Program-made: the position numbers and the translations under genes
Shown here: positions 42,384 to 51,008 of the stretch, piece by piece
Numbering within the stretch: position 1 is the stretch's first letter
How the letters are laid out: each line of letters opens with the position of its first letter
DNA from: Fundidesulfovibrio magnetotacticus
GTDB taxonomy: Bacteria > Desulfobacterota > Desulfovibrionia > Desulfovibrionales > Desulfovibrionaceae
Assembly: GCF_013019105.1 (NCBI RefSeq)
Contig: NZ_BLTE01000020.1
Location: 1-62,706, forward strand
DNA length: 62,706 nt
Direction of reading: 5' to 3'
Notes under the pieces: generated by a model
The model's input: only the letters and a program-made list of their open reading frames with translations
Databases searched by the model: none
Told to the model about the DNA's origin: nothing

Positions 42384-43447
42384 GCCCGATCCCCTCGGGG
42401 CACGGCGAAGGCCACGAGATGAGCCTGCTCGACCACCTGGAGGAGCTCCGGGCGCGTCTGGTGCGCTGCATCCTCGCGGCCGCATTGGGTTTCGCCGTCT
42501 GCTTCGCCTTCGCCGAGCGCATCCTGGAGATTCTGCTGCACCCGCTCAAGCAGGTGCTGCCGCCCAAGAGCGAGTTGATCACCACGAGCCTCACCGAAGG
42601 CTTCTTCGTCTCCATGAAGGCCGCCTTCGTGGCAGGCCTGTTCCTGGTGAGCCCCATCATCTTCTACCAGATCTGGAAGTTCATCGCGCCCGGGCTCTAC
42701 GAGTCCGAACGCAAGCTGGCCGTGCCCGTGGCCTTCTTCACGGCCTTGTGCTTCGTCTCCGGAGCCTGCTTCGGCTACTTCATCGTCTTCCCCTTCGGCT
42801 TCACCTTCCTGGCCAACTACGCGGCCGACGTGGTCACGCTCATGCCCCGGCTCGCGGAGTACTACTCTTTCAGCCTGGGTCTGCTCTTCGCCTTCGGCAT
42901 CATCTTCGAGATGCCGGTGTTCATCTTCTTCCTGGCGGCCTTCGGCATCGTGGACCACACGTGGCTGCGCCAGAAGCGGCGCTGGGCCATCGTGATCTTC
43001 TTCGTGGTGGCGGCCGTGCTTACGCCCACCCCGGACGCCGTGAACCAGATCCTCATGGCCGCGCCCATGGTGGTGCTCTACGAGGTGTCCATCTGGGTGG
43101 CCTACTTCTTCGGCAAGAAGCGCCCCGCGCCCGCCGAGGAGGCCCCGGCCGCCGTGGAGGGGCAGCCCTCCGCCGAGGCCCTGGCCGCCACCGACTCGGC
43201 CCTGGAGGACGCCCGCGCCTCCGAGGAGCCCGAGACCCCGGCCCACGAAGCCCCGGACACGGACACGGCGGAACACGAAGATGCGGCGTCTGCGCCCGCC
43301 GCCCCGGAGACGTCTGATCCCGGGACGCCTCCCGGACAGGCTCCGGCTCCGGACGCAGCCGAAACCGCATCGGCCTCCGACGCCCTGGACCACGGCGAGA
43401 CCCCGGCGAAAACGTCCCAGGACCGGCAGGACAAAAAGCCCTCCTGA
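42380..43447 (+). CDS. tatC: Sec-independent protein translocase TatC
   Basis: 355 residues from the GTG at 42380, or 342 from the ATG at 42419 (MSLLDHLEELRARLVRCILA). The latter gives the standard TatC start. Six spans cover about residues 30-250, with FIAPGLYESERKLAVPVAFF and the conserved periplasmic Glu in IIFEMPVFIFFLAAFGIV. TatC receives twin-arginine proteins, including folded metal-cofactor enzymes. The C-terminus carries an unusual acidic Ala/Glu/Pro tail of about 100 residues. TatA/B are not in the window. Confidence 0.92.
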   Translation: MSPIPSGHGEGHEMSLLDHLEELRARLVRCILAAALGFAVCFAFAERILEILLHPLKQVLPPKSELITTSLTEGFFVSMKAAFVAGLFLVSPIIFYQIWKFIAPGLYESERKLAVPVAFFTALCFVSGACFGYFIVFPFGFTFLANYAADVVTLMPRLAEYYSFSLGLLFAFGIIFEMPVFIFFLAAFGIVDHTWLRQKRRWAIVIFFVVAAVLTPTPDAVNQILMAAPMVVLYEVSIWVAYFFGKKRPAPAEEAPAAVEGQPSAEALAATDSALEDARASEEPETPAHEAPDTDTAEHEDAASAPAAPETSDPGTPPGQAPAPDAAETASASDALDHGETPAKTSQDRQDKKPS

Positions 43448-43472
43448 TCCTTGGCCTTCCATACGATCACGC

Positions 43473-43511
43473 GGCGTCCCGGACCATGGGTCCGGGACGC
43501 CGTACGCTTTT
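43473..43511 (+). terminator. Hairpin terminator after tatC
   Basis: A 13-bp perfect stem GGCGTCCCGGACC / GGTCCGGGACGCC with a 3-base ATG loop ends at 43501; TTTT follows at 43508-43511. Confidence 0.7.
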
Positions 43512-43565
43512 GCGCGGCCGCGAACCTCTCGACCTCGCCGCCCCGATCTGGCAGAGTGCCCGCCC

Positions 43566-44240
43566 ATGGAAGACGCCCCTCTCATCCGCCTGGAGCAGGC
43601 CACCAAGACCTACCACCTGGGCGACGTGGAGACCCACGTCCTGCGCGGCGTGGACCTGGACATCGGCTCGGGCGAGTTTGTGGCCCTGCAGGGTCCATCG
43701 GGGTCGGGCAAGTCCACGCTTTTGCACATCATCGGCCTGCTGGACCGGCCCAGCTCCGGGCGCTATCTCCTGCGCGGGCAGGACGTCTCCCAGCTGGACG
43801 ACGACGCCCTCTCGGGCCTGCGCAACCGGCTCATCGGCTTCGTGTTCCAGAGCTTCTACCTGATCCCCTACGCCTCGGCCCTGGACAACGTGCTCCTGCC
43901 CGGGCTCTACGGCGACAGGCCCGGCCACGAACTCCGGGAGCGCGCCGCGCACCTCCTGGAGCAGGTGGGCCTGGGCGACCGCATGCGCCACAAGCCCTCC
44001 CAGCTCTCCGGCGGCCAGCAGCAGCGCGTGGCCCTGGCCCGCAGCCTGCTCAACGACCCGGACCTCATCCTTGCCGACGAACCCACCGGCCAGCTCGACT
44101 CCGCCACCTCGGCAGAGATCATGGCCCTTCTGGCCCAGGTGAACGCCCAGGGCAAGACCATCGTCGTGGTCACCCACGACGAGGAGACCGCCAGCCATGC
44201 CAAGCGCCGCGTCCTGGTTCTCGACGGCCGCATCGAGTGA
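43566..44240 (+). CDS. ABC transporter ATP-binding protein, MacB/LolD type
   Basis: 224 residues from the ATG at 43566. Walker [10 protein letters not shown] (about 43-51), Q-loop [18 protein letters not shown] (LolD/MacB-type), signature [15 protein letters not shown], Walker [13 protein letters not shown], His-switch VVTHDEE. It pairs with the permease that overlaps its 3' end by 44 bases. Such pairs move lipoproteins, peptides or small molecules outward, or act mechanically in envelope work. The cargo is unknown. Confidence 0.9.
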   Translation: MEDAPLIRLEQATKTYHLGDVETHVLRGVDLDIGSGEFVALQGPSGSGKSTLLHIIGLLDRPSSGRYLLRGQDVSQLDDDALSGLRNRLIGFVFQSFYLIPYASALDNVLLPGLYGDRPGHELRERAAHLLEQVGLGDRMRHKPSQLSGGQQQRVALARSLLNDPDLILADEPTGQLDSATSAEIMALLAQVNAQGKTIVVVTHDEETASHAKRRVLVLDGRIE

Positions 44241-45483
44241 GGCCCTGGCCCGGGCCGCGCGCCTCCGGCGCGTGCTGGGCATGGCCTGGGGCGCTTTGTG
44301 GGCCTTCAAGCTGCGCTCCGTCTTCGTGATCCTGGCCGTGGCCCTGGGCATCGCGGCGCTCACCATCATCATCGCCTCGGTGGACGGCGCGCGCCGCAAG
44401 ACCCTGGAAATCGTGGAATGGTTCGGCCCCGACGCAGTGCTCATCTTCGGCGGAAACATTGAGACGCGCGCCGTGGGGCAGCGCACCCTCACCCTCACCT
44501 GGGCAGACGCCCTCTCCATCGAACGCTCCCTGCCCGGGGCCTACCTGGTGGTGCCCATGCGCTCCAAGGCCCAGTTGACCCTGCGCAACGGCAACCGCAA
44601 CATGGTCACCCCCGTGGTTGTCGGGGCCACGGGCGACTACGCCCAGGCCTGGAACTGGCCCCTGGCCGAAGGGCGCGATCTCTCCGAGGAGGACGTGAAG
44701 CACTCGGCCAAGGTCTGCCTCATCGGCGACAACCCCGCGCGCGAACTCTTCGGGGACGAATCGCCCATAGGCAAGGTGATCCTCGTGCAGGACCTGCCCG
44801 TGCAGGTGGTGGGCAGGCTCTCCTACAGGGGCTTCGCGCCCGGCGGCGGCGGAAGCTCCGTGGACGACCGCCTCATCATGCCCATCTCCACGCTGACCCA
44901 GCGCTTCCACCTGGAGCGCAACTACTTCCGCGCCCTGCGCGTGAAGTTCCTCGAACCCGAGTTCATGGACTCCCACATCGACGGCCTGCGCTCGCTCCTG
45001 CGCCACAACCACGGCCTGCGCCCCGAGGACCCGGACGACTTCTCCATCATCTCCGCCAGCGAGGTGCTCAAGTTCCTGAGCATGATCACCGGGGGCATCA
45101 TGGTCTTCCTGGGCATCACGGCCGGGGCGGCCATGCTGGTGGGCGGCTTCGTGTTGGCCAACCTGCTCTTCCTCTCGGTAAGCGAGCGGCGCGAGGAGAT
45201 CGGGCTCAAGAAGGCCCTGGGGGCCACCTCCACGGCCATCACGGTGCAGTTCCTGGCCGAGGCGGTGCTGCTCACGCTGATCGGGGCCATCGTGGGCATC
45301 GCCCTGGGCGTGGCCATGGGACAGCTCCTGGCGGGCCTGGGGGTGCTGGAGATCCGCCTCTCGGGCAAGCTCTTCGCCCTGGGCCTGGCCTCGGCCCTGG
45401 CCATCGCCCTGATCTTCGGGCTCAAGCCCGCGCGCGGCGCGGCCGCCCTGGACCCCATCGAGGCCCTGCGCGGCGGCGGATAG
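44197..45483 (+). CDS. ABC transporter permease, MacB/FtsX type
   Basis: 428 residues from the ATG at 44197, overlapping the ATPase gene. A later ATG at 44281 ([20 protein letters not shown]) is also possible. The first span is at about 40-60, then a large periplasmic domain (about 65-280) and three C-terminal spans (about 295-425) with the FtsX-domain loop [20 protein letters not shown], and the typical end [12 protein letters not shown]. It is a type VII ABC exporter subunit. Its stop touches the repeat at 45483. Confidence 0.9.
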   Translation: MPSAASWFSTAASSEALARAARLRRVLGMAWGALWAFKLRSVFVILAVALGIAALTIIIASVDGARRKTLEIVEWFGPDAVLIFGGNIETRAVGQRTLTLTWADALSIERSLPGAYLVVPMRSKAQLTLRNGNRNMVTPVVVGATGDYAQAWNWPLAEGRDLSEEDVKHSAKVCLIGDNPARELFGDESPIGKVILVQDLPVQVVGRLSYRGFAPGGGGSSVDDRLIMPISTLTQRFHLERNYFRALRVKFLEPEFMDSHIDGLRSLLRHNHGLRPEDPDDFSIISASEVLKFLSMITGGIMVFLGITAGAAMLVGGFVLANLLFLSVSERREEIGLKKALGATSTAITVQFLAEAVLLTLIGAIVGIALGVAMGQLLAGLGVLEIRLSGKLFALGLASALAIALIFGLKPARGAAALDPIEALRGGG

Positions 45484-45606
45484 CAGCCTGCTGAAAAATC
45501 CTCGCTGGCCGCGTTGCTGGAAAAAACCAAACCCTCACGTAGGGGGACTACGCTTCGGGCTTGGCTTTTCCCAGCGCCTTGCCAGCGAGTTTTTTGAACA
45601 GGCTGC
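45483..45606. repeat. Long imperfect palindrome, MITE-like
   Basis: About 60-base arms with a small centre near 45544. The left end GCAGCCTGCTGAAAAATCCT and the reverse complement of the right end GCAGCCTGTTCAAAAAACTC match closely and then CGCTGGC and further in. The transcript would be a long hairpin with an internal TTTTTTGAACAGG. It abuts the permease stop. No transposase is present; the terminal sequence resembles insertion-sequence ends, so a non-autonomous element is likely. Confidence 0.7.
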
Positions 45607-45701
45607 CCGAATCGGTTCTTTCCATGGGCGGGTGGGGCGGCTGTTTACAGCCGTGGCCAAGTCTGTCAGAGAGGCCGCGTGACCCCCTTCGAGGTTGCTC
45701 C

Positions 45702-46829
45702 ATGACCCTGCTCGGCTTTCGCGGCGTCCACCCCCTCGCTCTCCTCTTCCTCCCGGCGGCCCTGGCGGCCGTGTTCGGGGGCTTCTGGCTTTTGCGCCGC
45801 CATCGCGCGGCCCTGGGCGCCCCGGCGCTCCGCATCTGGCTGGCGGCCTGGATCGCCTCGGCCCTGGGCGCGGCGTGCTTTTTCCCGCTGGTGCGCGCGG
45901 CCCACGCCAAATACCTGCTCATCTACTATCTGTGCGTGCTGGCGTGCTTCGCGGCCCTCACCCTGGGCCTGGCCCTGAAGATCTCCCTGGGCCGCGCCGC
46001 CGCTTCGCATCTGCCCGCGCGCCGCCGCCTGCTGGCCGGGGGGCTTCTGGCCTGCGCGGGGGCCGCCTGCACCAAGGCCCTGGCCGAAACCTCCGCCGGG
46101 GAAGCCGTGGTGGAAGAACGCAGGATCCGGCTGGAGCGCCATCCCGAGGCCCACCGGGGCCGCGAGCTGCGCCTGAGCATGGTCACGGACCTCCACGCCG
46201 GGTTCTTCCTGCCCCAGGCGCACTTGGCGCAGGCCCTGCGCCACGTGGAGGCCTTCGCTCCCGACGCCGTGCTCTTCGGCGGCGACCTGGTGGAGTACGA
46301 GCTGGAGCACCTGGCCGAAACCGAGCATTTCCTGCGCGAACTGGCGCGCGTCGCCCCCGTCTTCGCGGTGCTGGGCAACCACGACATCTACGTGGACGGC
46401 GGGCGCGTGGCGCGCTTCCTGTCCGTGTGCGGGGCGCGAGTGCTGCGCGGCGAGTCCGTGCCCCTGGCCGGTCCCTGGGGACGCTTCACCCTGGCGGGCC
46501 TGCGCGACGCCTACGAGCCCGAACGCTCCTGGCGCTGCCTGGAGGGCCAGGACCCCGCCACCACACTCATGCTGGCCCACAATCCCCAGATGGCCCTGGC
46601 CGCCCCCGAGGGCCTGGCCCCGTGGCTCACCCTCTCGGGCCACACCCACGGCGGCCAGCTGCGCCTTCCCGTGATCGGCGCGGCCATCAACCAGGCCGAC
46701 CGTCGCATCGGACCGGGCCTGGGCACCGTGGACGGCAGGCGCATGGTCGTCTCGGCGGGCCTGGGCTATGCCGGGCTGCCGGTGCGCCTGGCCTGTCCGC
46801 CGGACGTGACCCACGTCGTGATCGCATGA
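45702..46829 (+). CDS. Membrane-anchored metallophosphoesterase
   Basis: 375 residues from the ATG at 45702; the frame extends upstream into the repeat, which is not coding. Three to four hydrophobic segments lie at about residues 8-125 and the catalytic domain at about 150-370. Metal-binding motifs in order are DLHAG, GGDLVE, GNHD, AHNP and GHTHGGQ, complete for the YaeI/YkuE-type subgroup, some of which act on UDP-diacylglucosamine or other lipids. The substrate is not known. It overlaps the next gene by ATGA. Confidence 0.88.
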   Translation: MTLLGFRGVHPLALLFLPAALAAVFGGFWLLRRHRAALGAPALRIWLAAWIASALGAACFFPLVRAAHAKYLLIYYLCVLACFAALTLGLALKISLGRAAASHLPARRRLLAGGLLACAGAACTKALAETSAGEAVVEERRIRLERHPEAHRGRELRLSMVTDLHAGFFLPQAHLAQALRHVEAFAPDAVLFGGDLVEYELEHLAETEHFLRELARVAPVFAVLGNHDIYVDGGRVARFLSVCGARVLRGESVPLAGPWGRFTLAGLRDAYEPERSWRCLEGQDPATTLMLAHNPQMALAAPEGLAPWLTLSGHTHGGQLRLPVIGAAINQADRRIGPGLGTVDGRRMVVSAGLGYAGLPVRLACPPDVTHVVIA

Positions 46830-47710
46830 ACGCTCTCCGGGAGATCGCCTGGGACGGGCTGGGCCTTACGGTCCCCGCCGCGTGGGAGCCCGCCCGCGTT
46901 GGCCTGGGCTATCTGCGCCTGGAGGACGGCTCGGGGCCCCGGCTCACCCTGCGCTGGCAGCCCCTGAGGCCCGGGGCCGTCCCTGAAAAGGCCCTGAAGC
47001 GCCTGGCCCGGCGCGGAGTGCTCGCGCGCGAGGAGCGCCCCGCCGGGGTGCTGGAGGCTTCGCTGCGCGCGATGGGGGAGGGGGCCTGGGCCTGGGCCTG
47101 CCGCACGGGTTCGGGCAGGGGGCCGGACGCCGTGTTCTTCGCCCCGCCCGGAGCGGGCCTCGCGGTGCTGGCCGCCCCCCACGCCCGGGAGGGGGAGCCC
47201 GCCCTGCCGTGGACGCAGGCTCTCGCCTCCGTGAAGGGCCTTCCTCCGGGGACCTTCCGCCTCTACGACGTGGCCGGGGAGGCCCCGGCGGGCCTGCGTC
47301 TGAAGGCCTTCGACCTCAAGCTTGGGCACTACCGCCTCGCGTTCGCCGGGCGCGGCGAGACCGTGGAGTTCCACCGCTTCGCCCCGGCCGAGGCAATCCT
47401 GCGGGGCCAGTCCCTGGACGGTTGGGCCGGGAAGGTTCTGTCCCAGACCTTCGGCGGTCGCGGGGGCTTCAGGCCGGGATATCTGGAGGGCAGCCCGGCG
47501 GCGTTCTGGAGCGAGGCCGCGCCGGGTGTCTTCACCCGTCTGGCGGGGCCGTTGCTGGCGCGATGTTTCGAGGCGGCCCGTCCGGTGTCGGGCGTGGTCT
47601 GGCGGGCGGACCGCTCGCGCATCCTGGCGCTGGCCGCGCGCACGCGCCGCGGGATGACCCGCGAGGAGTTGGAGGAGGTGTGCGGCAGGTATGTGGCCCT
47701 GGAAACGTAA
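46826..47710 (+). CDS. Unknown protein between metallophosphoesterase and PqqD-like genes
   Basis: 294 residues from the ATG at 46826. No signal or membrane span. The N-terminus (EIAWDGLGLTVPAAWEPARV, then GYLRLEDGSGPRLTLRW) looks like a beta-rich sandwich, and the same kind of strand pattern recurs. The C-terminus RRGMTREELEEVCGRYVALE is helical. Reading overlaps on both sides (4 and 20 bases) show a tightly coupled trio. I recognise no family. Confidence 0.75.
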   Translation: MNALREIAWDGLGLTVPAAWEPARVGLGYLRLEDGSGPRLTLRWQPLRPGAVPEKALKRLARRGVLAREERPAGVLEASLRAMGEGAWAWACRTGSGRGPDAVFFAPPGAGLAVLAAPHAREGEPALPWTQALASVKGLPPGTFRLYDVAGEAPAGLRLKAFDLKLGHYRLAFAGRGETVEFHRFAPAEAILRGQSLDGWAGKVLSQTFGGRGGFRPGYLEGSPAAFWSEAAPGVFTRLAGPLLARCFEAARPVSGVVWRADRSRILALAARTRRGMTREELEEVCGRYVALET

Positions 47711-48086
47711 GCCCCCGCCGCCCGCCCCCGAGGAGCCGGGGCGCGAGGAGCGCCTGGCCATGCGACCGGCGCGCAACCGCATGGTGCGCGAGGAACGCCT
47801 GGAAGGCGGCCTGGCGCGCCTGACGTACCTTTCGGCCTACAGGCCGTGGTTCGCGGGCCTTGCCCGGCGCATGGGGGCCTGGGACGGCAGGCCCCTGCAA
47901 AAAAAGCTGGAGCTGGACGAGCTGGGCACGTTCTGCTGGGATTTGATCGACGGCGAGCGCACGGTGAAGGATATGGCCCTGGCCCTGGGCGAGCGCTACG
48001 GCGTGCCCGCCCGCGAGGCCGAACTCTCCGTGGCGGCCTTCCTGCGGGAACTGGGCCGGCGGGGGCTCATCGGGGTGCGGGAGTAG
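47691..48086 (+). CDS. PqqD-like protein
   Basis: 131 residues. The region about 60-131 (RPLQKKLELDELGTFCWDLI, GERTVKDMALALGERYGVPA, AFLRELGRRGLIGV) matches the winged-helix PqqD/RiPP recognition fold, with the typical central WxLIDG-type motif. An N-terminal basic Pro-rich leader and a segment RMVREERLEGGLARLTYL precede it. PqqD proteins present peptide substrates to maturation enzymes. No radical-SAM enzyme or peptide precursor is visible nearby, so another role is possible. Confidence 0.8.
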   Translation: MWPWKRKPPPPAPEEPGREERLAMRPARNRMVREERLEGGLARLTYLSAYRPWFAGLARRMGAWDGRPLQKKLELDELGTFCWDLIDGERTVKDMALALGERYGVPAREAELSVAAFLRELGRRGLIGVRE

Positions 48087-48150
48087 GGCGGGCGCGGGAT
48101 ACAAGGCCGTTACGCCCGGCCCGCGTGCGCCGGTATCACCGTCGTTCGGG

Positions 48151-48223
48151 CCTGCCCCCTGGCTGGGAGCGCGGACCGATCGTCTTCCGATCGGTCGGTC
48201 CGCGCTCCCAGCCAGGGGGCAGG
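48151..48223. repeat. Perfect 27-bp palindrome between convergent genes
   Basis: The arm at 48151-48177 (starting CCTGCCCCCTGGCTGGGAGC) is the exact reverse complement of 48197-48223. The 19-base centre itself contains GATCG/CGATC. There is no T tract. It sits between the ends of the PqqD-like gene and the convergent phosphorylase gene, so it may act as a bidirectional terminator or a mobile hairpin. Confidence 0.85.
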
Positions 48224-48237
48224 GCCGCAAGGCGGCT

Positions 48238-49080
48238 CTACAACTCCGGGGCCACGGCCTCCAGGAGCCGCCAGAGCTTGACGCAGGCCTCGGAGGCGGC
48301 GTCCAGCACGCACTCCAGGGTCACCTCCGCCATGCAGTCGGGCAGGTTCTGGTTCACCAGGCAGGAGAGGCCCAGCACCTCCAGGCCCATGTGGCGCGCC
48401 GCGATGACCTCCTGCACCGTGGACATGCCCACGGCGTCGGCCCCGAGCAGGCGCAGCATGCGCGTCTCGGCCGGGGTCTCCAGCTGGGGGCCGACCACGC
48501 CCGCGTAGACGCCGCGCTCCAGGCGGAGGCCCAGGCGCAGGGCGGCCCGCCCGGCCGCCTCGGCCAGGCGCGCGCTGTAGGCCCGGCTCATGTCCGGGAA
48601 ACGCGGCCCCCAGGCGTCCACGTTGGGGCCGGTGAGGGGGCTTAGGCCCGTCAGATTGACATGGTCGGAGATGACCAGTAACTCCTTTATTTTATGGAGC
48701 GGGTTGAGAGAGCCCGCCGCGTTGGCCGCCACCAGGACGCCGGCCCCCAAAAGGGCCGAAACGCGCACCCCCAGGCACACCTGGGCCGGGGTGTAGCCCT
48801 CGTAAAGGTGGAAACGACCGCTCCAGACGAGCACGCGGGTCCCGGCCAGGCGCGCGGCCAGGAGCTGCCCCGCATGCCCCGGCACGGTGGAGCGGGGGAA
48901 GCCCGGGATGTCCCGATAGTCCAGCCGGTCGAGAATTTCCAGGGACGGGGCCGCTCGGCCCAGCCCCGTGCCCAGCACCAGGGCCGCCCTGGGCCGGAAG
49001 CCTTCCGGGAGTCTGGCGCGAAGGAAGGCCGCTGCGTTCTCAGCCGTGGTGCGTTCCTGCGCCGTGTCGCGTTCCTGCAT
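48238..49080 (-). CDS. Purine nucleoside phosphorylase, trimeric type
   Basis: 280 residues. It splits inosine/guanosine to base and ribose-1-phosphate. Family motifs in order are LVLGTGLGRAA (phosphate loop), GHAGQLL, SGRFHLYEGYTP, VAANAAGSLN, GVVGPQLETPAETRM, and VGMSTVQEVIAARHMGLEVL, then SCLVNQN with the base-contacting Asn. Methylthioadenosine phosphorylase is related, but the ETPAE and N features favour PNP-I. It is divergent from motA with a 47-base gap. Confidence 0.9.
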   Translation of the reverse strand: MQERDTAQERTTAENAAAFLRARLPEGFRPRAALVLGTGLGRAAPSLEILDRLDYRDIPGFPRSTVPGHAGQLLAARLAGTRVLVWSGRFHLYEGYTPAQVCLGVRVSALLGAGVLVAANAAGSLNPLHKIKELLVISDHVNLTGLSPLTGPNVDAWGPRFPDMSRAYSARLAEAAGRAALRLGLRLERGVYAGVVGPQLETPAETRMLRLLGADAVGMSTVQEVIAARHMGLEVLGLSCLVNQNLPDCMAEVTLECVLDAASEACVKLWRLLEAVAPEL

Positions 49081-49127
49081 GTGAGTCTGGCCTTGCGGGT
49101 TGGGGTCGGGGAAGTAGAGGTGACCTG

Positions 49128-49883
49128 ATGGATTTCGCGACGCTTCTGGGGCTGACCACGGGCCTGGGCCTGGTGGTGGGCGCCATCATCATGGGGGGCT
49201 CGTTCCTCCAGTTTCTCGACGGCCCCAGCGCCATGATCGTGCTCGGAGGAACCACGGCCGCGCTCTGCGTGAGCCACCCCATCGAGGAAGTGCTACAGGC
49301 CTTCAACGCCTTCTTCAAGATATTCTCCTCGCGCAAGGTGACGGCCCAGGAAGTGGTGAACGTCATGGTGCGCATCGCGGAAATCTCGCGGCGCGAGGGC
49401 CTGCTCGCCCTGGAGAACATCCGCACGGACAACGTGGTGCTCAAGAAGGCCTGCAAGCTCATCGCCGACAGCGCCGGGCCGCAGCTGATCCACGACACCC
49501 TGCGCATCGAGATCCACTCCCTCAAGCGCCGCCACCAGATCGGCGAGACGGTGTTCAAGTCCCTGGGCACGTTCTCCCCGGCCTTCGGGCTCATCGGCAC
49601 GCTCATAGGTCTGGTGCAGATGCTGGGACGCCTGAACGACCCCAAGAGCCTGGGACCGGCCATGGCCGTGGCCCTGCTCACCACGTTCTACGGTGCGCTT
49701 TTGTCCAACCTGTTCTTCCTGCCCGTGGCCGCCAAGCTGCGCGCGCGCACCTACCAGGAAGTGCTCAACCTGGAGATCATCTTCGAGGGCGCGCGCTGCA
49801 TCCTGCAGAACAACAACCCCCTGCTCGTGCGCGACAAGCTCTCCTCGTTCGTGCCGCCCAAGGAGCGCACCGTTGGCAGATGA
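49128..49883 (+). CDS. motA: Flagellar motor stator protein MotA
   Basis: 251 residues, four membrane spans: about 5-24, 33-50, 148-168 and 180-200. PAFGLIGTLIGLVQMLGRL, the MotA/PomA ion-path segment, and the cytoplasmic loop (residues about 60-145) that contacts FliG are clear. It forms the ion-driven stator with MotB. The next gene starts inside its 3' end. Confidence 0.93.
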   Translation: MDFATLLGLTTGLGLVVGAIIMGGSFLQFLDGPSAMIVLGGTTAALCVSHPIEEVLQAFNAFFKIFSSRKVTAQEVVNVMVRIAEISRREGLLALENIRTDNVVLKKACKLIADSAGPQLIHDTLRIEIHSLKRRHQIGETVFKSLGTFSPAFGLIGTLIGLVQMLGRLNDPKSLGPAMAVALLTTFYGALLSNLFFLPVAAKLRARTYQEVLNLEIIFEGARCILQNNNPLLVRDKLSSFVPPKERTVGR

Positions 49884-50610
49884 CCAGGGCCGCCTTGAGG
49901 AAGAAGACGAACACGAGGACATCCCCCAGGTGTGGCAGATAACCATGGCGGACATGTCCATGCTGCTGCTGTGCTTCTTCATCTTTCTCTTCTCCCTGGC
50001 CACCCTCAAACCCGAGAACGTCTCGGAGACCCTGGAGAGCGTGCGCCAGCGGCTCAAGTCCGAGAAGGCCCCCAACAAGAAGACCCCCGGCGCGCAGTCC
50101 ATGGAGGAGAAGGTGCTCGAACAGCTGAGCCTGCGCGAGCAGCTCATCATGCGCCAGCGCCAAGTCTACCAGGACCTCACCGCCTACTTCCAGGGGCGCG
50201 GCGAAACCACCTTCAAGACCACGCTCCAGGGCTCGCGCATGACCGTTTCCGTGCCCTCCGACGGCATGTTCGAGGCCAACGACGTGACGCAGCTCACCAA
50301 CGCGGGGAAGCAGCGCCTGCTCCTGGTCAAGGATTTCCTGGCCCGCCATCCGGACCAGCGCGTGCACATCAAGGGCTTCACCGACGACACCCCGCCGCCC
50401 CCCCAGGCGCGCCTGCGCAACAACTGGGAGGTTTCCTCCCTCCAGGCCGTGTCGGCCCTGCGTTTCCTCCTGTCCCAGGGCGTGCCCGCGAACAGGTTGA
50501 CATCCACCGGGTTAGCTGATTTAGAACCGCTGCTCCCCAACACGAGCGAGGCGAACCGGGCCAGAAACCGCCGCCTGGATTTCGTAATGGAAGTGCAGGT
50601 TGAGGGATGA
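49873..50610 (+). CDS. motB: Flagellar motor stator protein MotB
   Basis: 245 residues from the TTG at 49873, which overlaps motA by 11 bases. This start is needed to include the plug/TM motif VWQITMADMSMLLLCFFIFL, whose Asp is the ion-binding residue of the stator. The next ATG (49943) would cut into it. The OmpA-like peptidoglycan-binding domain spans about 125-240 (HIKGFTDDTPPPPQARLRNN; ANRARNRRLDFVMEV). It anchors the stator to the wall. Its TGA overlaps the pilZ gene ATG. Confidence 0.92.
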   Translation: MADDQGRLEEEDEHEDIPQVWQITMADMSMLLLCFFIFLFSLATLKPENVSETLESVRQRLKSEKAPNKKTPGAQSMEEKVLEQLSLREQLIMRQRQVYQDLTAYFQGRGETTFKTTLQGSRMTVSVPSDGMFEANDVTQLTNAGKQRLLLVKDFLARHPDQRVHIKGFTDDTPPPPQARLRNNWEVSSLQAVSALRFLLSQGVPANRLTSTGLADLEPLLPNTSEANRARNRRLDFVMEVQVEG

Positions 50611-51008
50611 AGAACGACCTGATGTTCACCTACGAGGCCGAAAAGGAAGCCAATCGCCAGACCTTTCGCGCTCGTTTCCCGGACATGGCGGCCTGGACGC
50701 TCCCACTGGAGCAATCCTTCCCCGTGCACGACATAAGCGCCGGGGGCGTCTCCCTGGACGACCCTGGCGGCGCGCTCGCGGAGCAGGCGGAACTGGTCCT
50801 GGACATCCTGCTCAGGGGGCGTCCCCTCATCAGGAGCCTCAAGGCCCAGGTCGCCCGGCGCAAGGACACCGTGGCGGGACTCAAGTTCCTGGACCTGACC
50901 CGGCGACAGGAAGAGCACCTGGACAAGCTGGTGCTCGAGGTCCAAAAGTATCTCATCGCGAAGCAGAAAACCGGCGGGAGCCACATTGACGACGACAACC
51001 AAACATAA
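50607..51008 (+). CDS. PilZ-domain protein (c-di-GMP receptor)
   Basis: 133 residues. The first c-di-GMP motif RQTFRAR (residues about 17-23) and the second DISAGGVSL (about 42-50) fit PilZ. Translationally coupled to motB (ATGA). PilZ proteins such as YcgR slow the motor by touching MotA, so this one probably links c-di-GMP to the stator. Its last 23 bases overlap the biotin-carboxylase-like gene. Confidence 0.82.
   Translation: MKNDLMFTYEAEKEANRQTFRARFPDMAAWTLPLEQSFPVHDISAGGVSLDDPGGALAEQAELVLDILLRGRPLIRSLKAQVARRKDTVAGLKFLDLTRRQEEHLDKLVLEVQKYLIAKQKTGGSHIDDDNQT

Noticed and set aside
45561-45701. N-terminal extension of the metallophosphoesterase into the repeat
   Set aside because: The sequence belongs to the inverted repeat; the ATG at 45702 starts the hydrophobic N-terminus.
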